From NCBI GenBank assembly GCA_021234535.1, contig SFZH01000008.1, forward strand, positions 24,568,455 to 24,632,454: a stretch of DNA of 64,000 bases, read 5' to 3'. Shown here piece by piece: positions 57,264-64,000 of the stretch. The notes beneath the pieces were generated by a model. That model was not told where the DNA came from. It ran no database searches and worked only from the letters and a program-made list of their open reading frames with translations. The position numbers were made by a program, and so were the translations under genes. This DNA comes from Stichopus chloronotus (Eukaryota; Echinodermata; Holothuroidea; Aspidochirotida; Stichopodidae). Positions within the stretch are counted from its first letter, which is position 1. Every line of letters begins with the position of its first letter.

Positions 57264-58322
57264 CTTCTTGTCACAGATTCGGTGAGGCAACAGAGGACGA
57301 TAAAGCAGTGGTGTGTTCTTCGTATTTATTTTACCAAACTAAAAAAAACCCTAAGAAAGGACAAAAGCAAATATTCAATTAAATTCCAAACAATATTCGA
57401 AACTTGACCCATTTACGAGCAACGAACGTCGTTTTACGACCACAGAGCAAGCAAATTAATAGCAATTATTAAATTTAGTACGTAAGATAAGGAAACCACA
57501 AAACTACAATTTACACCTTATCTCTTCAGCCTCAACCGGGGCTCTCCCTCTTATCTCCGTACGCGTTATGCGACGAGAACCTTAAGAAAACGAATAAAAG
57601 AAACCAACAATACTTTGTCCTGTGTGATGACGTGGATGACACCCGAAGCCGACATATTTTAAGTCCTCGTCTCAGTTAGTTAAGAATAATATTGAACGTG
57701 ATAACAGCAGCCATTACCCCCAAACCACAGTCTACAACGTGAAATGAGACTTAAGACTTTAAACAATAAAAATTATAAACTTACAGGAATTCCAACATCT
57801 GAAAACCCGGTATTCTAGTGCGGCAGCTCCACTCGACTATAACAGTCTGGTACACATAGTAACCAACAGGAAGGACACACACAGTATCTCGACTTTTACT
57901 GACGTAAGGTAAGTCTTCTCCCCGGAGACACACGCAGTGTTCTCCCAAAAGACTACACACACAGTATACTACAATTATATGGAACACTTAGTTGCTATAC
58001 TTTTAAAACACGAGGTGCTCCGCCACCTCCTGGAGTCGAACTAAAATTACCCTGTTAACTTTGCCCCCTCGTCATTCCCTGTACGTTGGCTACCAAAACA
58101 TTTTTCCCATTTCTTCGACACAGTTTCAATAACAAAAGACATCACAGTACACAATACCGGGCTTCTGTGCATACCTTTAAAATTCCCGCCTTTCGAAACA
58201 CATTCCAAATACCTAGCACTAGAGATTGCCCGAGTACGAAAACTGGTTAGAGGAAATTTCCGCAAACCGTCAGGTGAGTCCGCATTGACCCATGCAAGAT
58301 ACCTGACCTGTGTTACACTTCT
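57264..58322 (-). mobile_element. Solo LTR (1049 bp) with CTTCT target duplication
   Basis: On the minus strand the LTR runs from 58317 to 57269, beginning TGTAACACAG and ending CTGTGACA (inverted ends). CTTCT directly abuts it on both sides (57264-57268 and 58318-58322). An AATAAATACG signal lies near the minus-strand 3' end. GC content and CpG density differ from the flanks. A 5-bp duplication and TGTAACA ends suit Gypsy or BEL/Pao elements. No internal genes remain. The 110- and 68-codon minus-strand frames inside are part of it. Confidence 0.85.
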
Positions 58323-58399
58323 CTTGAAAGTAAAATGTACACTGTCCCATGTATGCATAAAGAACATGATATCTTTCATTTTGAAAGTTGTTCGATATC

Positions 58400-59120
58400 A
58401 AATACATTGAAAGTAAAAACGTGCAAGTCATCAGCTGTTCATTTTATGTGCTTAACTTATGATCGCGTAAATATGCCGCTGCAGTGTTCATAGTAGGCTA
58501 TACCATAGAGTGCATCAATTAACCATCACACACTAATCTATTTCACTCTGTGTGATTTTATCCGGTAGCATGTGTGAAGGGGGAGGTGCCTCCCTCATGA
58601 GACAGTGAGGGGAAAATCTCTTAGTTGGAGAATTTGAGGGTAAGGGGAAAAGAAAAAGATTGAAAACTCTCAACATGGGCTGGGCCAGGTGATGGTAGTT
58701 TAAATTATTAGCATGTAATGGTTTCCTATGGTATTAAAGCAATGAGCAATCCCTTTAAGCGATGTAAATTGTAGCATATTGGAGAGGTAGCGATGTATCC
58801 ATTTAAGAGTATTTCCTCGAATTCCAATGTACCTAACAGAGTGCGATGGGCAATGGCGACGAAAGCCTACGAGGTCATGATTACGTCTGTGTTCACTTGT
58901 GTGTGTGTTGACAATTGGTGTCAATCGGGGCATACAGTATGTTTGAAATCGGATCTTATAATCTGTGACACGCTTACGCCCCGTTTCAGAGTATAGCATA
59001 AAGCACATTATTTCCCATTAACATAATATCTTACAATGTATGGTCGTCCAATGCTGAATCATGGTAAATTGAAGGGTACCTACTTGGCAGCAGGATTTAC
59101 AAATATGCATGTGTCTGTTC
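58400..59120. other. No gene seen
   Basis: Overlapping frames on both strands at 58700-59008 are unsupported. Confidence 0.4.
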
Positions 59121-59129
59121 ATGATGCTT

Positions 59130-60490
59130 AATTTGTTTACAAGATATACTGAGAAAAGTAATTCCTAGAGTCCTCGTGCTCGGTAAGCAGACGACCTATG
59201 TGGATTAGAGGAAGAACCATATGGTTTCGGTAGAGGTAAAATGTCATCTCCGGACACCAGACGTAATACACTGAAAACTTGATTAACACGTTATCTAAAG
59301 ATAGGAATCTTGAAAACTTTTACTACTTAGGATGTAGATGCGATATATTAAGTGGGTAAACCCTCTTGCTTTTTTGGTGGAAGTCAAAGGTCATCTGAGG
59401 TCACCAGCGGTCAAACATTGAAAGTATTGTCGACGAAATATCTCCAGAAAGGAATCATGGACAGTTTTGATACTTCGTCTGTAGAAGTGTTATATCAGTT
59501 TAAAAGAAAAAGCTATTGTCTTAGGTGGAAGTCAAGGTCATTAGAGGTTAGCAGAAATCATAAACTGACAAATTTGTTCGCAAGATATCTCAGCAAAGGA
59601 ATCATGTAAAGGTTTCACACAGAGGACGCAGATGAGATACATAAAGTAGAAAAAAACTATTTTGTTTTAATGGCAGTTAAAGGTCATTTCATGTCACTAG
59701 CAGTCAAACGCTGAAAACTTTGTTAACAAGATATCTCAAGACAGGAATCATTGAAAATTTTGATACTTAGGAGGCGGATACGTTACATCAAGATATGGTT
59801 ACTGGTGGAGGTAGAAGGTCACCTGTTGTTACCAGAGGTGAAACACTGCAAACCTTGTTAACATGATAGCTCCCTATATCAATCATAGCACTTTTGATAG
59901 CTACTAGATGCGTGATCTCACGTACAAGAATCTATATTGTCTTTGGCAAGGTCAAAGGTCATATCTTGTCATCAGAGGTCAAACACTGAAAACGGAATCA
60001 CAGAAACTTTTACGAATATCCACCATTAATTTTAAGAAGCCCATTCTTTTTGCTGGAGGTTGAAGATAACCTGAGGTCACCAGAAGTCAGCCACTGAAGT
60101 GTTTTTAACATGATATTTCAACATAGGAGTCATTGAAGACTTTGATATATAGTAAGTTATGTGAATGTGTTATATGAAGTAAAAAAGGCCTATTGTTTCC
60201 AGTGGAGCTCATAGGTCGTCTGAAGTCACTTGAGGTTAGACCCTGAAAACCATGTAAATAAGATATCTCCAGATTGGAAACTTAGATGCTTTTTACATAG
60301 GATATGTTCATTGTATGCCATCTTATCTAGACAAATTTTCTTGAGAAACTAGTCTGAGTAGTAGAGGTCAAGTGTCAATATGTGCCAGACAGGAAAATTG
60401 TCTGAACACCACCTCAAGATACGAAGCATGAATGCTTTTCATACTTTATTTTAGGTGTCATGCTCATAGGCAAACCATGTGTAATCGCGC
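59130..60490 (+). repeat. AGGTCA satellite family, diverged array
   Basis: Eight to nine units of about 140-150 bp with GGTCAAAGGTCAT, CACCAGAGGTCAAACACTGAAAA and AAGATATCTC phrases. Distinct subtype: the units carry TTGATACTTAG(G/A)A and TTAACA(A/C)GATATCT. Confidence 0.85.
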
Positions 60491-60499
60491 ATGTACGTA

Positions 60500-63060
60500 A
60501 AGGGTCTCTTGAATATTTTAGTGCAGTCATAAAATTATGTTCATTGCATATCGTTAGTCATTGTTTCAGTACATGAAAATCGCTGTGACATGATTCACTT
60601 GACATGATTTTCCCCATTAAGTGAGGCAGAGTGAAACACTAATTAGGAACTGACCACAACTTATCTCTTGCGTCAACATAATTTTTAGCTTTATTTGCTC
60701 TGTGTGCACTCACGCAAGTAGTAAGGATAGCAAGGATTATGTAATTCCTACTGGGTAGATAGAAGCAGGGCGTAAATTGCAACGAAGAAACCACAGAACG
60801 TTGAAGCAGGGAGCAATCCCTGGTTGAAGTCACTGACTATCACCAACTTAATTACACTTCCTAGATTTCTGCCTGCCATGTCTGGGAAGGGGGTCTAACA
60901 GGCATTTCAGTGTATAGTATGCACTTGATGCAGCTCAATGCAACAACAGCAAAACAAACAAAAACATTAACCAGATGTTTGTAGAGATTTATGATGGCAC
61001 AGAATAAGCTTCTTTCTGAAACAGTTTTTTTTATTATTCCCTTTTCTACGGAAATCAAAGCCTATAGTGTTTGCACAATTTGACTACACTGACAACTAAG
61101 CACTTTCCTAAAAATGTAAAACTGGTTTCTAACCCCCCCCCCCCTCCCCCACCATAAAGGTACACCAACACACTAAATTTGAGGAAACTCCTCATCGGTG
61201 TTCAGTTTAGTATTTAGTTCTTATAAAACCCTACCTGAGTTTGCGGTCGTATTAAGAATTAAGCAAACTTTCTTTACAGTGCAGTTCTAGAATTTTCACC
61301 AATGAGTGTCAGAGCGACCATTAACAGTAGTTAACAATGGTTTGTCCACCATTTAGTAGAATTGTTCCGATACTATTACAAACTCACACATGCACCTATT
61401 TTTCATATGCACCTGGTTGTCATATTCACAAAAGTAATGTCGTATATGGACCCTACAACAATTTATCATACATATCAATGCAAACCTACAAGTGGACGTA
61501 ACTTCGGTGTTTCAACTGGGGGTACGATACGTAAAGATTGATTAAACTTGGACAAATGGTCCACTACAGATTCGGTTCTAAATTCATTGGGGGGGGGGGG
61601 GGGGGATGATTAATTCACATTTTACCATCTTCGTGGAGCGCCACCACCAGTCGGTAGTGAATCAAGATTTACAGGAAATGTCACTTCTTCGACCTCCTCC
61701 AATCCATTTAGACAATTTCCTCTTCCAAAATTGAAGATGAATGATATTTATTAACTCACTTGCCCATTTTTGGAGTGGGGACAAGCAGTTTCTCTTTTCT
61801 CCTGTAGAAACACCCCTAGTCAACAGATATAGTAATTATTGATTCGATAGGAATACACGGTTTTACGTATTACTTGTAATTAACTCAAAAACAAACACGC
61901 AACTACCGTATAGACAATTGAAGTTTGCAACATTGTACGACGGATTGTAGGTTCAGCGTAAAGATTCAACGACCCTTAAGCACTTTCAGAAACTTGCAAC
62001 TTTCATTTTTTCTGTGTTCATCCATGAAAAAAAAAATCAGTGTATCAGTTGCAATCTCACTATTCTCAAAGTCGCAAACACAAACTTCCAAATTAATCTT
62101 ATGTTTAGATTGTATTTTTTATGCATTTCTTTTTTGTATGGGCTGGGTCTCCCCAAACCCTTTGACTTTTAAACAACCAGTACGGTTGTCAACATCCACT
62201 TAAGCTTTCTACATGTCCTTTTTACGATTATGACATTGATAAATTAGGCAAGAAAACAAGTTTTCTTTAGAATTTCTGGTATGGGAACAAACTATTAATA
62301 GTAGTATAAATAGCAAACGCTTTGACTGTGTCATTTTTTTTTTATTCGCTTCAAACATTTTGCAATGATTTTGCTGAAAGTGAGCACAGCAATGTCGTAA
62401 AACGACAGAGGTTATTTTTTGTCATTTTAAGAGACACTTTATCACCGTAAGGAAGTTACAGTCTCACTGTAGAAAGTTGTTAACTGTTTCTTTTTAATAT
62501 TTTATACAGCCGTCTAGTCATTTCTGCTTCTGTAACTCAGTAATAACAATTACCACGCTCCGTAAGTCATGTAACTTTCTGTTTTAATGATTTTTATTTT
62601 CTATTTCTCATTATTTTTTAAGTATATATAAGGATGTTTTTGCTGTCATTAGGCAAAATGAAAGCGATTTCATGCAGATATATTTTAAATGTGCTATAAT
62701 AATCCTCTGCCTATAGAAACTCGCTTACACAAGGAAAAGTCACATTGACTTGCTTGTTATACTCTCGATATTTAGTATATTTGAACATGGCAATGATAGT
62801 AGTTTAAGTGATATACCGACTACCTCATCCACTTGCAATGTACGGGATGAGATATTGCGGTTGCTGTAGGACGTTAGAGTGTATTATGGCTTTCTCAGAT
62901 GACATAGCAATAATTGCCATGGTAACATTATGTAAAGTTGATATATGATACATGAGGGGTCTAACATGGTATTTCACTTAAAGTTACCTGGAACCCCCCC
63001 CCCCCCCCATTAGGGTAGGAGTCAAGAGATGTGAATAGGTGTGTCTGAGTGTGTGGGAAA
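60500..63060. other. No gene seen
   Basis: AT-rich. C- or G-runs at about 61133-61144, 61590-61606 and 62995-63008. No exon or RNA gene supported. Confidence 0.4.
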
Positions 63061-63079
63061 GAAAATTCCAATTTCAAAA

Positions 63080-63620
63080 ATTTGCATCCACAACTCCCAG
63101 ATCTCGAAGAGGATGCGGTTTTAAGTTGTTAGATAGGTGATACATGGTCTGAAGTTGTGTCTACGGTCAAAATTTGAGGTCAGAGGTTAGAGGTCAAATG
63201 TCAAGGTAATGAAAATCTTACTTTTGCTGTATTTCTTAATCCAAAATGGCTATTTACATGGAAGCTCCAAATATATGGCTGGTGTACATGATTCATGATG
63301 TAGAAATCATGTTTTCATGTGTTTTGAGGTCAAAGATAAAATTTGACACCGAAACGTTTGTTTCCGCAGCTCCTCATAGATCACAAAGCCATATTGAGGA
63401 TGAAAGTTGGTAGATAAGGGACCCATGGACTGCAGTTGTGTCTTCATCAATATTTATGGTCAGAGTTCAAGGTCAGAGGTCAAATTTCAAATCAGCCATT
63501 TTTTTTTAAATTGTGTAGCGATTTCCTCCTGGGCAGTGTCTAATGAACTTCAAACTTGGTCGTTAGGTACCTGAGTATGATATGTAGTGTTCACCCGATT
63601 GGTGACGTCAAAGGTCAATA
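63080..63620 (+). repeat. Related GAGGTCA repeat, about 280-bp period, two units
   Basis: CAGTTGTGTCT..GTCAGAG..AGGTCAGAGGTCAAAT occurs near 63155-63205 and again near 63430-63490, with colinear preceding sequence (CCACAACTCC / CCGCAGCTCC). Confidence 0.65.
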
Positions 63621-64000
63621 TGGCACACAATGCAGTACGGTAGGTTCTGTTATCTATAAGGTACAGCATAAGGTATTATATCTTTGCTTCTACATAAAAT
63701 GTGACATAATATTTCAAGATTCAATTATGTTTGGACTGAGCGATGATATTTATTAGCAATGTCATTTTTCATGCTTTTGGTAATATCTCCACCCCGGCAG
63801 TGCGTTTAAGTGTTACACGTCGTGTGAACACTAGCCAAGGAATTGAGTTGTTTACGGTGCCTTTTGTAGGGAAGAGAAATTGAATAATGCAAGTGATTAT
63901 GATGTGCTTCTTCTCTGGTTATGGACGACAATAGGGATGAGATGCAACTCCTTAGATTGCCCTCTCGTTTCAGTTTACATTTACACATTTGTATGTTGTT

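Noticed and set aside
58047..58379. 110-codon minus-strand open frame
   Set aside because: Lies mostly within the solo LTR 57269-58317 and crosses its edge and target duplication.

Overview
The window looks like nuclear DNA of a marine invertebrate, most likely an echinoderm (inferred). Coding exons are short and GT-AG spliced inside long AT-rich introns. There is no operon structure, repeats are dense, and the relics include Penelope, hAT, LTR and TTAA-site elements. AGGCCTA-rich stretches and dispersed AGGTCA-containing satellites fit an echinoderm, but the species cannot be named from sequence alone. Almost all long open frames are shadows of repeats.

One gene is well supported, on the plus strand from about 20.9 to 42.1 kb and perhaps to 51.6 kb. 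It encodes a TNF-receptor-superfamily-like type I membrane protein. The model has a promoter and untranslated exon near 20.8-20.96 kb and nine coding exons from 24116 to 42127, giving 281 residues. In order these are a signal sequence, a cysteine-rich region (CRD), a Ser/Thr-rich stalk, a membrane helix and a short tail. Introns after exon 5 are all phase 1. Three different 3' exons (41560, 42051, 51460) all accept that phase, so the receptor may have alternative C-termini. One of these resembles the last helices of a death domain.

Region by region: 0-2.5 kb holds a foldback-type repeat, a reverse transcriptase scrap and a diverged copy of a gene-fragment repeat. At 2.7-8.4 kb lies a minus-strand tandem array of exon-like cassettes, mixed with a decayed hAT transposon. 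8.4-24 kb is dominated by two TTAA-flanked MITE families, a solo LTR and several hairpins. 24-43 kb is the receptor gene. Its first coding intron carries a 2.1-kb element with subterminal inverted repeats and an internal 145-bp satellite. Its second coding intron carries a Penelope endonuclease relic and a 22-bp minisatellite. 43-64 kb is mostly intergenic or terminal intron with MITEs, a 1.05-kb solo LTR and further satellite arrays.

The most unusual points are the four open exon cassettes at 3.8-7.2 kb, the alternative receptor C-termini, the Helentron/HINE-like element with a 435-bp higher-order repeat, and a minisatellite that repeats a consensus 5' splice site about 36 times inside the receptor intron.
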